Origin: Planotetraspora kaengkrachanensis
GTDB lineage: Bacteria; Actinomycetota; Actinomycetes; Streptosporangiales; Streptosporangiaceae
NCBI RefSeq assembly: GCF_016862895.1
Contig: NZ_BONV01000025.1
Coordinates: 1 to 64,000 of the forward strand
Length of the DNA stretch: 64,000 bases
Reading direction: 5' to 3'
The notes beneath the pieces are model-generated. The model saw nothing but the letters and a program-made list of their open reading frames with translations, searched no databases and was not told the DNA's origin. Of this stretch, positions 8,608-17,919 are shown piece after piece (position 1 is the first letter of the stretch; each line of letters opens with the position of its first letter). A program made the position numbers and the translations under genes.

Positions 8608-9786
8608 GTGTTCGGCAGACCACGCGCCTGGGCCCGGCGTCACCCCGTACTGATCGACTCCGTCACCATCTCACCGGTGGTCCTGTTCTGCCTGGCCACG
8701 GTCCCGAATTTCAGCGACGCCCAGTGGCTGGGCGGCTCCCGCGTCGGGATGCCGGCGGGGGTGTTCCTGACGCTCGCGCTCCTCGCGCCGCTCATGTTGC
8801 GCAGGAAGTACCCCCGCGAGGTGTTCGCGGCCGTCGCCCTGATGAGCTTCGGCCAATGGCTGGGCGGCCTGTCCGAGCTCCCGGCGAACATCGCCGTCCT
8901 GGTCGCGATGTACGGCGTGGCCGCCCGATGCACAGCCGCCTGGGCCGTCGCGGCCGGCCTGGTGGCCGAACTCGGGCTGGCGCTCGCGCAGACCCGTTAC
9001 GGCCGGTTCGACCCGAACGCCTTCGCCTCCATGTCGGTGTTCGTCATCGCCATCTGGATCACCGGGATCTACGCGAACACCCGGCGGCGATACGTCGAGG
9101 GCCTGGTGGAGCGTGCCGAACGCGCGGAGCGAGAGCGGGACCAGCAGGCGCAGATCGCCGCGGCCGCCGAGCGCACCCGCATCGCCAGGGAGTTGCACGA
9201 CGTCGTCGCGCACAACGTCAGCGTGATGGTCGTCCAGGCGGACGGCGCGGGCTACGCCATCGACAGCGACCCGGAGCAGGCCCGCCGTGCCGTACAGGCG
9301 ATCTCGGCGACGGGGCGCACGGCGCTCGCGGAGATGCGCCGCCTGGTGGGGGTGCTCAGGCAGGAGGGGGACCACAGACAGGAGTACGCTCCGCAACCGG
9401 GCGTGGCACAACTCGGCGACCTGATCAAGCAGGTCGGCGACTCCGGGTTGCCGATCGACTTCACCGTCTCCGGGGTGCCGCAGGCGCTGCCGGAGGGAGA
9501 ACAGCTGGTGATCTACCGGATCGTCCAGGAGGCGCTGACGAACACCCTCAAACACGGAGGCCCGGGTGCGCGCGCCATGGTCGACATGACGTACGGCAGG
9601 GGCGAGGTCCTGCTGCGGATCTCCGACGACGGCAGGGGCGCGGCCGCGATCGCGCCGGACGGCGGGCACGGACTGGTCGGCATGCGGGAGCGGGCGGCGA
9701 TGTACGGCGGGAGCATCGACGCGGGCCCGAAGGTGGGCGGCGGCTTCCAGGTGCTCGCGCGGATCCCGACCGGAGTGACGGTATGA
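8608..9786 (+). CDS. Sensor histidine kinase, HPK7/DesK type
   Basis: It is about 392 residues. Five or six membrane segments lie in the first 150 residues, then a coiled linker and the dimerisation domain with R-I-A-R-E-L-H-D-V-V-A-H-N, whose H is the phosphoacceptor. The HATPase domain has E-A-L-T-N-T-L-K-H-G and D-D-G-R-G-A motifs and ends with G-H-G-L-V-G-M-R-E-R. The start is uncertain: GTG at 8608 follows TATGGT by 7 nt and would be leaderless; ATG at 8596 is the alternative. The response regulator gene lies 19 bp downstream and is its likely partner. Confidence 0.92.
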   Translation: MFGRPRAWARRHPVLIDSVTISPVVLFCLATVPNFSDAQWLGGSRVGMPAGVFLTLALLAPLMLRRKYPREVFAAVALMSFGQWLGGLSELPANIAVLVAMYGVAARCTAAWAVAAGLVAELGLALAQTRYGRFDPNAFASMSVFVIAIWITGIYANTRRRYVEGLVERAERAERERDQQAQIAAAAERTRIARELHDVVAHNVSVMVVQADGAGYAIDSDPEQARRAVQAISATGRTALAEMRRLVGVLRQEGDHRQEYAPQPGVAQLGDLIKQVGDSGLPIDFTVSGVPQALPEGEQLVIYRIVQEALTNTLKHGGPGARAMVDMTYGRGEVLLRISDDGRGAAAIAPDGGHGLVGMRERAAMYGGSIDAGPKVGGGFQVLARIPTGVTV

Positions 9787-9805
9787 CGGACAGGAAGCGG
9801 CGGCG

Positions 9806-10471
9806 ATGATCCGAGTGATGCTGGTCGACGACCAGGAACTGGTGCGCACGGGATTCCGGATGGTGCTCGGGGCGCAACCCGACATCGAGGTCGTGGGCGA
9901 GGCCGCGGACGGCGCCTCGGCCGTCGAGATGTTGCGCACGCTCGAGGCCGACGTGGTGTTGATGGACGTCCGGATGCCCCGTATGGACGGCGTGGAGGCG
10001 GCCAGGCTCATCTGCGCGTCCCCCAGTTCGCCCAAGGTGCTCATGCTGACGACCTTCGACCTGGACGAGTACGCCTTCGAGGCCATCAAGGCGGGCGTCT
10101 CGGGCTTCCTGCTCAAGGACGTGCCGCCGCCCGAGCTGATCAGCGCCATCCGCTCCGTCAACGCCGGCGACGCGGTGATCGCCCCCAGCACGACCAGGCG
10201 CCTGCTCGACCGCGTCGCCGTGCACCTGCCGGTCGGCGAGGCGCTCAGACGGCAGGACGACACCCTGACGGCGCGGGAGCGTGAAGTCCTGTACCACGTG
10301 GCCCTGGGGCTGTCGAACGCGGAGATCGCCCAGCAGTTGCGCCTGGCGGAGGCGACGGTGAAGACCCACCTCGGCCGGATCCTGGCCAAACTGAGCCTGC
10401 GTGACCGTGCCCAGGCCGTCGTCTACGCGTACGAGAGCGGGCTCGTCACGCCGGATCGTACCCAGGGCTGA
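9806..10471 (+). CDS. LuxR/NarL-type response regulator
   Basis: It is 221 residues. The receiver domain (1-120) has the acidic pair D8-D9, phospho-acceptor D54 in V-L-M-D-V-R-M-P and K105-like lysine in F-L-L-K-D-V. The C-terminal LuxR helix-turn-helix (about 150-215) begins L-T-A-R-E-R-E-V-L and contains S-N-A-E-I-A-Q-Q-L and A-T-V-K-T-H-L. It pairs with the upstream kinase. The ABC transporter genes begin 114 bp downstream and are the most obvious target. Confidence 0.95.
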   Translation: MIRVMLVDDQELVRTGFRMVLGAQPDIEVVGEAADGASAVEMLRTLEADVVLMDVRMPRMDGVEAARLICASPSSPKVLMLTTFDLDEYAFEAIKAGVSGFLLKDVPPPELISAIRSVNAGDAVIAPSTTRRLLDRVAVHLPVGEALRRQDDTLTAREREVLYHVALGLSNAEIAQQLRLAEATVKTHLGRILAKLSLRDRAQAVVYAYESGLVTPDRTQG

Positions 10472-10550
10472 CTCGGGACTACATCAGAAATCGCAGACGG
10501 GCCCTACGGACCCACGGCAAGCGGAACAGAAAGCCCTTCGCACGGCAGAG

Positions 10551-10584
10551 GTACGCGCATGATCACGTACCTAGGGTTTTCCGT
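10551..10584 (+). promoter_or_regulatory. Promoter and candidate operator of the ABC transporter operon
   Basis: TAGGGT (10572-10577) lies 7 nt before the ATG at 10585, so the transcript is probably leaderless. Just upstream an inverted repeat GTACG (10551-10555) / CGTAC (10566-10570) surrounds CGCATGATCA, in the place where a regulator would act. The centre also resembles the inverted core of the 53-bp repeat, but only one copy is present. Confidence 0.4.
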
Positions 10585-11328
10585 ATGACCACAATCACGA
10601 GTTTCCGGAGCGCCGTGACCGCGCAGGGGCTCACCAAGGTATACGGCTCAGGCGACGCGGCCGTGCACGCCCTACGCGGCATCGACGTCGAGTTCGCCAC
10701 CCGGGCGTTCACCGCGATCATGGGCCCGTCGGGCTCCGGCAAGTCCACGCTGATGCACTGCCTCGCCGGGCTCGACTCGGTTACGGACGGCCACGTCTCC
10801 ATCGGCGACGTCGAGATCACCCGGCTGAACGACAAGCGGCTCACGATGTTGCGGCGCGAACGTGTCGGCTTCATCTTCCAGGCGTTCAATCTGCTGCCCA
10901 CCCTGACCGCCGAGCAGAACATCCTGCTGCCGCTGCAGATCGCCGGACGGCAGCCCGACCAGGCGCTGTTCGACCGTGTGATCGACACGGTCGGCCTCCG
11001 CGACCGGTTGCGGCACAAGCCGAGCCAGCTGTCCGGCGGCCAGCAGCAGCGCGTCGCCGTCGCCCGGGCGCTCATCAGCAAGCCTGAAGTGATCTTCGCG
11101 GACGAGCCGACGGGCAACCTCGACTCGCGCAGCGGCGCGGAGGTGTTGTCGTTCCTCCGCACGTCGGTGCGGGAGCTCGGGCAGACGATCGTGATGGTGA
11201 CCCACGACCCGGTCGCCGCGTCGTACGCCGACAGGGTCGTGTTCCTCCGCGACGGCCTGCTGGTGCGCGAGCTCGAGCAGCCGACGCCGCAGACCGTGCT
11301 CGACACGCTCGTGGCGCTGGAGGCCTGA
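10585..11328 (+). CDS. ABC transporter ATP-binding protein, MacB/LolD type
   Basis: It is 247 residues. Walker A is G-P-S-G-S-G-K-S-T (47-55), the Q-loop is F-Q-A-F-N-L-L-P-T, the signature L-S-G-G-Q-Q-Q-R-V-A lies near 152, and Walker B is V-I-F-A-D-E-P-T-G-N-L-D, the extended form typical of the MacB/LolD/FtsE group. It powers the FtsX-type permease encoded 3 bp downstream. Transporters of this type act as mechanotransmitters or export lipids, peptides or antibiotics; the cargo is not evident. Confidence 0.95.
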   Translation: MTTITSFRSAVTAQGLTKVYGSGDAAVHALRGIDVEFATRAFTAIMGPSGSGKSTLMHCLAGLDSVTDGHVSIGDVEITRLNDKRLTMLRRERVGFIFQAFNLLPTLTAEQNILLPLQIAGRQPDQALFDRVIDTVGLRDRLRHKPSQLSGGQQQRVAVARALISKPEVIFADEPTGNLDSRSGAEVLSFLRTSVRELGQTIVMVTHDPVAASYADRVVFLRDGLLVRELEQPTPQTVLDTLVALEA

Positions 11329-11331
11329 GCC

Positions 11332-13818
11332 GTGTTCAGGACCACCATCGCGGGCCTGCTGGCGCACCGGCTCCGGCTGCTGCTCACCTCGCTGGCCATC
11401 ATCCTCGGCGTGGGCTTCATCGCCGGGACCTTCGTGCTCACCGACACGATCGACGCCGGCTTCAGCCAGTCCTTCACCGCCGCCGCCGACAAGATCGACG
11501 TCGCGGTCCTCGCGAAAGACGAGGAGAACCCGCTTCCCCCGAGCCTGCTCGCCAAGGTGGGATCAGTCGCCGGCGTCAAGGACGCGCAGCCCGTCGTGTC
11601 CGGCGAGGCGGCCCTCATCGGCAAGGACGGCAAGACCATCGGTGAACTCGTCACCGCCGGGGTGGCCTTCCCCTCGTACCGGATGGACCTGACCAGCGGC
11701 AGTGCGCCGGTGTCGGACGGCGAGGCCGTGGTCGACACGAACACGGCCAAGACGGAGGGCTTCCGGATCGGGGACACCATCGCCGTCCTCGACGACAAGA
11801 ACGCCCGGCACGAGTTCCGGCTCGTCGGCACCTTCGACGTCGGCGTCGACCAGTCCCTCGCCGCCCGCGGCGCGGTCGCCTACACCCCCGCGACCGCGAT
11901 GCGGATGACGGGAGCGAAGGGCTACGCCGAGATCGACGTCACCACCGCGGGCCCGTCCAGGGAGAGCCTCCGTACGGCGATCGCCGCGGTCGCGGGGTCC
12001 GGCGCCACGGTCCAGACCGGGGAGGAACTCGCCTCCGACCTGGCGGCCTCCAACGGCGCTAGCACCGAGTACCTGAAGATCGGCCTGCTGCTGTTCGGCG
12101 TCGTCGCCCTGCTGGTCGCGGGCCTGGTGATCTACAACACCTTCGGGATCCTGGTTGCCCAGCGCATGCGCGAGCTCGCGTTGCTGCGATGCATCGGGGC
12201 GACCCGGCGTCAGGTCTTCGGATCGATCGTGCTGGAGTCGACCATCGTCGGGCTGGTCTCGTCGGTCCTCGGCCTGGGCGCCGGGCTCGGCATGGGAGGG
12301 CTCGCCGTGTTCCTCCTGAACACCTTCAGCCCTGACGTGGAGGTCCCCACGGGCACCGTGACGCTGTCGCCGCAGACCATCGTCATCGGCCTGGCCACCG
12401 GTCTGATCATGACCGTGGTCGCGGCCCTGCTCCCGGCTCGCCAGGCCACCAAGGTCGCGCCCGTCGCCGCCCTGCGCACGCAGACCGAGGAGCACACCTT
12501 CCGCACCGGCGTCGTGCGGATCGTCTTCGCCGTGATTTTCGGGCTGGCCGCCGCGGGACTGACCTACATGGGCGTGACCGCGAAGCCGGACGAGTCGGCG
12601 CTCATGACCGTCATGGCCGGCGGCATACTGGCCTTCTTCTCCGTGCTGATCCTCGGGCCGGTGCTCGTCACACCACTGAGCGGGCTGGCGGGCTGGCTGC
12701 CCGGACGGCTGTTCGGGGTGCCGGGCCGTCTGGCCACGGAGAACTCACGACGCAACCCGAAGCGGTCGGCCACCACCACGATCGCCCTCACCATCGGCGT
12801 CACGCTGATGACGTTCATGGCCGTCCTCACCGCGACCATGCGGGCCACCGCCGACCAGGAGCTCGATTCGCAGTTCGTCGCCGACTACCGGGTCGCCGCG
12901 CAGACCGGCGACGTCCCCCACGCGGTCGCGGAGGCGCTGCGCGGACACCCGGAGCTGGCCACCGTCGCGGAGTTCAGGGAGGCCGAGGGCAGGCTCGACG
13001 ACAAGGACTATCCCATCGGAACGGTGACGTCGTCGGTTCTCGAGTCCACCATGCGGCCGAAGGCGACGTCGGGCTCCACTGACGGCTTCAAGCCGGGGAC
13101 GGTCATGATCGCCGACTACGTGGCCGAGCACCTCAAGATCAAGGTGGGCGACGACGTCAGAATCGGGACCGAGAAGGACGCCACCCCGCTTCGCGTGGTC
13201 GCCATCCTCGACTCGGAGTCGCTGCTGCCGTCGATCACCGTGCCGGAGCAGTTCTTCGCCGAGCGCTTCGGAAAGGTGGACGACAACCAGATCCTGATCA
13301 TCGCGGCCGACGGCGCCGATCAGGACAAGGCGCGGGCGATCGTGGACAACGCGGCCCAGCCGTACCCGGCGGTGAAGGTCACCAGCTCCACCGAGATCCG
13401 CGATCAGTTCGACGACGCGATCGGCGGGATCCTGTCGGTCATCACCGGTCTGCTCGGCCTCGCGATCGTCATCTCGCTGCTGGGCATCGCGAACACGTTG
13501 TCGTTGTCGGTTCACGAACGGACGCGTGAGTCGGCGCTGCTGCGCGCCCTCGGCCTGAAGCGCGGGCAACTGCGGGGCATGCTCACGATCGAGGCGCTGA
13601 TCCTCGGTCTCGTCGGCGCCCTCGTCGGCACCGTCCTCGGAATCGTCTACGGCTGGGCCGCGACGGAGACGATCGCGGAGTCGGTGAGCTTCCAGCTGCC
13701 CGTCGGACAGATCCTGTTGTTCATCGCGGCGTCCGGACTGGCGGGAGTGCTGGCGGCCGTGCTCCCCGCCCGGCGGGCCGCGCGCACGTCCATCGTGGGC
13801 TCCCTCGCGAGCGACTGA
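11332..13818 (+). CDS. FtsX-family ABC transporter permease
   Basis: It is 828 residues with two FtsX repeats. The layout is a membrane segment near 15-38, a large extracellular MacB-like periplasmic domain, three membrane segments around 255-380, a central segment, a second extracellular domain (about 500-700) and three final membrane segments. Typical L-A-L-L-R-C-I-G-A-T-R-R-Q and S-A-L-L-R-A-L-G-L-K-R-G-Q loops contact the ATPase. The GTG start is 3 bp after the ATPase stop. This is the standard actinobacterial long permease, likely controlled by the preceding two-component system. Confidence 0.93.
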   Translation: MFRTTIAGLLAHRLRLLLTSLAIILGVGFIAGTFVLTDTIDAGFSQSFTAAADKIDVAVLAKDEENPLPPSLLAKVGSVAGVKDAQPVVSGEAALIGKDGKTIGELVTAGVAFPSYRMDLTSGSAPVSDGEAVVDTNTAKTEGFRIGDTIAVLDDKNARHEFRLVGTFDVGVDQSLAARGAVAYTPATAMRMTGAKGYAEIDVTTAGPSRESLRTAIAAVAGSGATVQTGEELASDLAASNGASTEYLKIGLLLFGVVALLVAGLVIYNTFGILVAQRMRELALLRCIGATRRQVFGSIVLESTIVGLVSSVLGLGAGLGMGGLAVFLLNTFSPDVEVPTGTVTLSPQTIVIGLATGLIMTVVAALLPARQATKVAPVAALRTQTEEHTFRTGVVRIVFAVIFGLAAAGLTYMGVTAKPDESALMTVMAGGILAFFSVLILGPVLVTPLSGLAGWLPGRLFGVPGRLATENSRRNPKRSATTTIALTIGVTLMTFMAVLTATMRATADQELDSQFVADYRVAAQTGDVPHAVAEALRGHPELATVAEFREAEGRLDDKDYPIGTVTSSVLESTMRPKATSGSTDGFKPGTVMIADYVAEHLKIKVGDDVRIGTEKDATPLRVVAILDSESLLPSITVPEQFFAERFGKVDDNQILIIAADGADQDKARAIVDNAAQPYPAVKVTSSTEIRDQFDDAIGGILSVITGLLGLAIVISLLGIANTLSLSVHERTRESALLRALGLKRGQLRGMLTIEALILGLVGALVGTVLGIVYGWAATETIAESVSFQLPVGQILLFIAASGLAGVLAAVLPARRAARTSIVGSLASD

Positions 13819-13848
13819 GCCGTCACCTGGCCGATCACCCGCAGGTGG

Positions 13849-14109
13849 TCACGAAGGCGGGAGGGCGGCGCGCCACTGCTCGGCCACATCGTCGGGGCCG
13901 AGCAGTGGCCGTATCGCGATCGCGCCCGTCGTCCCGTCGATGACGAGGCAGCCGCCCCCGACTGTCTCGGGGGGAACGCTCGGGTCCTCGGGCCTGTCGT
14001 CCGAAATCCAGGCGACGTAGCCGCCGTCGAAGGCGAGCAACTCCACCTCGGCGCAGCGATCTCCGAAATAGTCTTCCGCCAGTTCCCGCGCCTGATCGGG
14101 CGAGACCAT
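13849..14109 (-). CDS. Probable immunity protein (YrhB/Imm35-like)
   Basis: It is 86 residues, with D-Q-A-R-E-L-A-E-D-Y-F at the N-terminus, then a beta strand F-D-G-G-Y-V-A-W and G-G-G-C-L-V-I-D-G-T-T-G. The pattern resembles YrhB/Imm35 immunity proteins, which are known neighbours of papain-like toxins. Its ATG overlaps the stop of the toxin gene (TGATG), so the two are translationally coupled. The role, neutralising the toxin in the producing cell, is inferred from family and position. Confidence 0.65.
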   Translation of the reverse strand: MVSPDQARELAEDYFGDRCAEVELLAFDGGYVAWISDDRPEDPSVPPETVGGGCLVIDGTTGAIAIRPLLGPDDVAEQWRAALPPS

Positions 14110-16040
14110 CAAAGACGTTGCCCCTCCCGGTCGATGACCACGCAGAAGACCCCGGTGACGGCCTCGTACGGTGGTTCGACCGCCATGTGACCCCGCTGCG
14201 CGTCGATCCACAGGACCTCGTCCCGGCAGTTCACGGCGTTCCATGCGTGACTCCCACCGCCCGGCCAGCGGGTGATGAGCATCGCGCTCGCCCCGTGACC
14301 TCCGAAGACCAGCCGTTGCGCGATCGCCACGTAGGCGCGGCGGCCGTGCCCGACATATTCGAACCGATGGCCGAGCCACTGCTCGGCGCGGGCGACTCCC
14401 CCCGTCTCACCGGTCAGGAGCGGCTTTCCCCCCGCGTCGAACTCCGGGTGACGGCGTGCGGCCACGACAGGTTCGCCGTGCCAGGTCGACACGACGGCCA
14501 GCGCGCAGTCGACGGCGTTCGTCGACCTGAACGGGTCCTCCGACGGCCCTTCCGCGTTGATCAGGCGTATCCAGGTGCCCCGGGGGTCGGGAAATCGCCC
14601 GCTGACCGCGTGGACCAGGCTCTCCCGGGCGAGGATCTCCTCGGTTCCCGGCCTCGCCTCCGCCAGCCCTCCCGGCTTGCCGTACGGGCGCGTCGCCTCC
14701 AGCCGCGACGGCCTGCGGGGACCGTCGAACCAGTCAGGCCCGGGGTCGGTGCCCGCGCCGTTGCTGAATCGGGCGCCGCCCGATCCCCGCGCGAAGCCCT
14801 GCACTTGTGCGGCGCCCTGCTCCTGCCTGAGACCGTCCTGCTGAGGCGGTGACGCGCTTGCGGCCTGCACATCGGCCCGCGCCTCCACCGACGCCGCGGA
14901 CTGTGCCGTGGTGTCCGCCGCCCCCTGCAGTATGGCGTGCGCCGCGGACTGAACCGGGAGCTGCACTGCGGCCTGAACCGGGGCCTGAACCGGGGACTCG
15001 ACCGGGAACTGGGCAGGCGACTCGACCGGGGGGTGCACCGCGGCCTGGGCGTCGGCGTGCACCTCGGGCTGGTCGGGCTGAACCACGGGCTGAACCGAGG
15101 GTTGCGTCGCCGGCTGCGCTTCGGGCTGTGTGGCGGGCTGTGTCATCTGCTGCGTTTCGGGCTGTGCCACCTGCTGCGCTTCAGGCTGAGCAAAGGACTG
15201 TGCCGCGTGCCGTGCTTCAGGCTCAACCGAGGGCTGCGCCACGGACTGCGCTTCAGGTTGTGCCGCGGCCTCCGCTGCGGAAGGTGCGGCGGCCTGCGCT
15301 GTGGTGTGCGGCCCCGTCTGCCTGGCGGCCCCGTCGATCATCTCCCCGGCCGAATCGGCCGCGTGGACCTCCGGTTCCGTGGTGTCGGCGGCGCCGTCGA
15401 CGTCCGGCGCTGAGCCGGTGACACCCTCGGTCACCTCCGTGACCACCGCGTCGCCCTCGCCCTGACCGTCGTTCGGGCCGTCGTTCCGGCTGTCGCAGCC
15501 GCCGTGTTCCGGCATCTCGTTCGAGCCGTTCGGCGTGCCGCCCAGCGGCGTGCCTGGCGTTGCCTTCACCCTGCCGTTGCGTGCGCCCTTCGCCAATCCG
15601 TTGAGCAAGCCGCTCAGCAGCCCGTTCGACGTGCCGTTGGACATGCCGTTGGACATGCCGTTGGACATGCCGTTGCACATCGCGTGCGACGTTCCGTTCG
15701 ACGACCCGGCGGCGAGGCCGTTCATCAGGCCGGCCGCCGGGCTGTCCGCCATGGCGTTGGACGGACCGGTCACCGGACCGTTCGGCAGGGCCGTCGCGCG
15801 TGCCTGCGCGTGGCGGCTCTCCTGGCCTCGGCCGTCCACGCGGAGGTCGTCCGGGTGCCGGTCGTCCCGGTGCCGGTCGTCCCGGTGCCGGTCGTCCCGG
15901 TGCCGGTCGTCCGGGGACGCGGGAGTATCCGCGGCCTTCTCGTAATCACGCCACCTACGCCCGTCGGCGCTCACGATCGGGTTGTAGACGCCGGTCGGCA
16001 ACCGCCACCGGGCATGCCTGCGAGCCATCTCCTGAGTCAC
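14109..16040 (-). CDS. Polymorphic toxin with C-terminal papain-like (Tox-PL) deamidase domain
   Basis: It is about 643 residues. The first 30 residues are basic, followed by roughly 400 residues of low complexity: D-D-R-H-R repeats, then N-G-M-S repeats, then an A/Q/P/V-rich tract. The last 140 residues form the domain. A cysteine in N-A-V-D-C-A-L-A (about 512), a histidine in G-G-S-H-A-W-N (about 598) and an aspartate in L-W-I-D-A-Q (about 613) give the Cys-His-Asp triad of Tox-PL glutamine deamidases. No signal peptide is seen. The GTG at 16040 has GGAGGGGG upstream; a longer GTG at 16064 is possible. The immunity gene overlaps its stop. Confidence 0.75.
   Translation of the reverse strand: MTQEMARRHARWRLPTGVYNPIVSADGRRWRDYEKAADTPASPDDRHRDDRHRDDRHRDDRHPDDLRVDGRGQESRHAQARATALPNGPVTGPSNAMADSPAAGLMNGLAAGSSNGTSHAMCNGMSNGMSNGMSNGTSNGLLSGLLNGLAKGARNGRVKATPGTPLGGTPNGSNEMPEHGGCDSRNDGPNDGQGEGDAVVTEVTEGVTGSAPDVDGAADTTEPEVHAADSAGEMIDGAARQTGPHTTAQAAAPSAAEAAAQPEAQSVAQPSVEPEARHAAQSFAQPEAQQVAQPETQQMTQPATQPEAQPATQPSVQPVVQPDQPEVHADAQAAVHPPVESPAQFPVESPVQAPVQAAVQLPVQSAAHAILQGAADTTAQSAASVEARADVQAASASPPQQDGLRQEQGAAQVQGFARGSGGARFSNGAGTDPGPDWFDGPRRPSRLEATRPYGKPGGLAEARPGTEEILARESLVHAVSGRFPDPRGTWIRLINAEGPSEDPFRSTNAVDCALAVVSTWHGEPVVAARRHPEFDAGGKPLLTGETGGVARAEQWLGHRFEYVGHGRRAYVAIAQRLVFGGHGASAMLITRWPGGGSHAWNAVNCRDEVLWIDAQRGHMAVEPPYEAVTGVFCVVIDREGQRL
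15631..15913 (-). repeat. Two in-gene microrepeats in the toxin gene
   Basis: A 12-bp unit (GTGCCGTTGGAC or ATGCCGTTGGAC) occurs four times from 15631 to about 15678 and encodes the N-G-M-S run. A 15-bp unit (GTGCCGGTCGTCCCG) occurs four times from 15855 to 15913 and encodes D-D-R-H-R. Both are in multiples of three, so copy number can change without breaking the frame. Confidence 0.9.
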
Positions 16041-16175
16041 GTGCTGCGGCCCCCTCCCTGACACGTAATCAGGGTGCCGATGCTAGAGGCGGCCTCACTC
16101 TCGTCACAGTGGCTTTCCCAAGTCCAGACGGATCGCCGACGGCCCTCACCGGGTTTCGCCCGAGTACGTCCAGGT

Positions 16176-17873
16176 TCAGCTGACCTGAATGCTGATGGCG
16201 TGGTGACCACTCGCCCCGTCGGGGGCGGGCGGCGCGTAGTCCGGCGTCTGCGTGTAACCGCTCGCGTCGGTCGCCCGCACCGCGATGACCCGCTCTCCCG
16301 GGGTAAGGGGCACCTCGATCGACCACTGCCTCCACGTGTCCGGGCCGTTCACCTCGGCGAGCTTCGCCTCACGCCATTCGCCCCCGTCGATCTGGACCTC
16401 GACCGCGGAGATCCCCTTGTGCTGGGCCCAGGCGACTCCGGCGATCGTGGTCGGGCCCGGGGGGACGACGTCGCCGTCTCGCGGGACGTCGATCCGGGAC
16501 TGCGTCTTGATCGGGCCAAGCGGCGCCCAGCCCCGCGGCGTCCAGTAGGCCTCGTCCTCGTCGAACCGCGTCACCTTGATCTCGGTGATCCACTTGGTGG
16601 CGGACACGTATCCGTACAGCCCCGGGACGACCTGGCGGACGGGGAACCCGTGCGCGGCCGGCAGCACCTCCCCGTTCATCGCGACGGCGAGCAGCGCGTC
16701 CCTTCCGTCCATGACGACGTCGACGGGGGTGCCGCAGGTGAAACCGTCCTGCGAGACGCTCAGCAGCATGTCGGCCTGCGAGCTGATCCCCACGTCGCGG
16801 AGCACGTCGGCCAGTCGCGTGCCGAGCCAGCGGGCGTTGCCCACGTACGGCCCGCCGACGTCGTTGGACACGCAGGTCAGCGTGACGTCCGCCTCCATCA
16901 GCGGTCGCCTGAGCAGATCGTCGAAGGTGAGCTCGACCGGCTTGTCGACCAGCCCGTGAATCTTCAGCGTCCAGTCGGCGGGATCGACCGAGGGCACGAC
17001 CAGGGCGGTGTCCACCCGGTAGAAGTCGCGGTTGGGCGTGACGAAGGGCGACAGGCCCCTGATGCGCAGATCCGCCCCCGCCGGGATCGCCTTGGCCGTG
17101 ACCGCGGGCCGCGGCAGCGTCTTCGCGACGGTCCGCCTGGCGACGTCCACGTCCCTGGAGGACGCGAGAAGGCGCCCGCCGAACCCGGCGACTCCGGCGA
17201 CTCCCACCCCGACGGCCACACCGGTCAGCAGACGCCGGCGGTCGAACGTGTAGAGGTCGTCACCCGCCCGCATCACCGGCGGCTTCTCGGCCGGCCGTGC
17301 GATCGGCTCGGCGCCGCCCGTTTCCCCCTCGTCCGCTGGACCGGCCTCGGCCTCGGGACCGGTCGTCCCCGCCGGCGTTCCCTCCGCGACCGGATACTCC
17401 TCCGGGAGGTCGTCCCAGCCGTCGCGCGCCACCCGGCGGAACAGCAGGGACAGCGCCCACGACCCGGCGCCCACGCCGAGCAGGGACGGCAGGATGTCGA
17501 ACGGCCCAGAGTCGGGCCGGGTGGCCGCGGCCCCGGCGCCGATGAGGCCGAACACCAGCAGCCCCGTCATGCCGTACCCGATCCGCCGGCGGGAGAGCAC
17601 GCCGAGGCCGGCGGCGATCAGCGCGAGCACCACGACGATGCCGGTGATCAGAACCAGCTTGTCGTTGGACCCGAAGTTCCTGATCGCCCAGTCCTTGAGC
17701 CCGGCCGGGGTCTGGTCGACCACCGCGCCGCCGACCGCGATCACCGGCGAGGCGCTCGCGTTGGTCAGTCCGGCCGCAAGCTGGGCCACGCCGAGTGCGA
17801 CCGCTCCCGCGACGACCCCGATCACGGCCGCCACCCACCGAGGCAGGCGAGAGCCGCCGTCGTCCATCTTCAC
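16176..17873 (-). CDS. Membrane-bound molybdopterin-dependent oxidoreductase (sulfite oxidase family)
   Basis: It is 565 residues. The N-terminal third has four membrane segments (about 13-35, 73-93, 100-118, 128-145), a charged linker, then one more hydrophobic segment at 214-236. The catalytic part begins near 270: the sulfite oxidase Moco fold with T-L-T-C-V-S-N, C334 being the likely molybdenum ligand, and a C-terminal Mo-co dimerisation domain from about 450. The membrane part resembles the SoxAX-independent actinobacterial form common in this order. The substrate is unknown. The start is GTG 17873 or ATG 17867. Confidence 0.88.
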   Translation of the reverse strand: MKMDDGGSRLPRWVAAVIGVVAGAVALGVAQLAAGLTNASASPVIAVGGAVVDQTPAGLKDWAIRNFGSNDKLVLITGIVVVLALIAAGLGVLSRRRIGYGMTGLLVFGLIGAGAAATRPDSGPFDILPSLLGVGAGSWALSLLFRRVARDGWDDLPEEYPVAEGTPAGTTGPEAEAGPADEGETGGAEPIARPAEKPPVMRAGDDLYTFDRRRLLTGVAVGVGVAGVAGFGGRLLASSRDVDVARRTVAKTLPRPAVTAKAIPAGADLRIRGLSPFVTPNRDFYRVDTALVVPSVDPADWTLKIHGLVDKPVELTFDDLLRRPLMEADVTLTCVSNDVGGPYVGNARWLGTRLADVLRDVGISSQADMLLSVSQDGFTCGTPVDVVMDGRDALLAVAMNGEVLPAAHGFPVRQVVPGLYGYVSATKWITEIKVTRFDEDEAYWTPRGWAPLGPIKTQSRIDVPRDGDVVPPGPTTIAGVAWAQHKGISAVEVQIDGGEWREAKLAEVNGPDTWRQWSIEVPLTPGERVIAVRATDASGYTQTPDYAPPAPDGASGHHAISIQVS

Positions 17874-17919
17874 AGGGGAACGCTACGCCCCGCCCGCGCC
17901 GGCAGGTCTTACGGGTGGA

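Noticed and set aside
8671-10389. 572-codon minus-strand ORF opposite the two-component genes
   Set aside because: Low-complexity R/A/H-rich translation; the plus strand encodes an intact kinase and response regulator.
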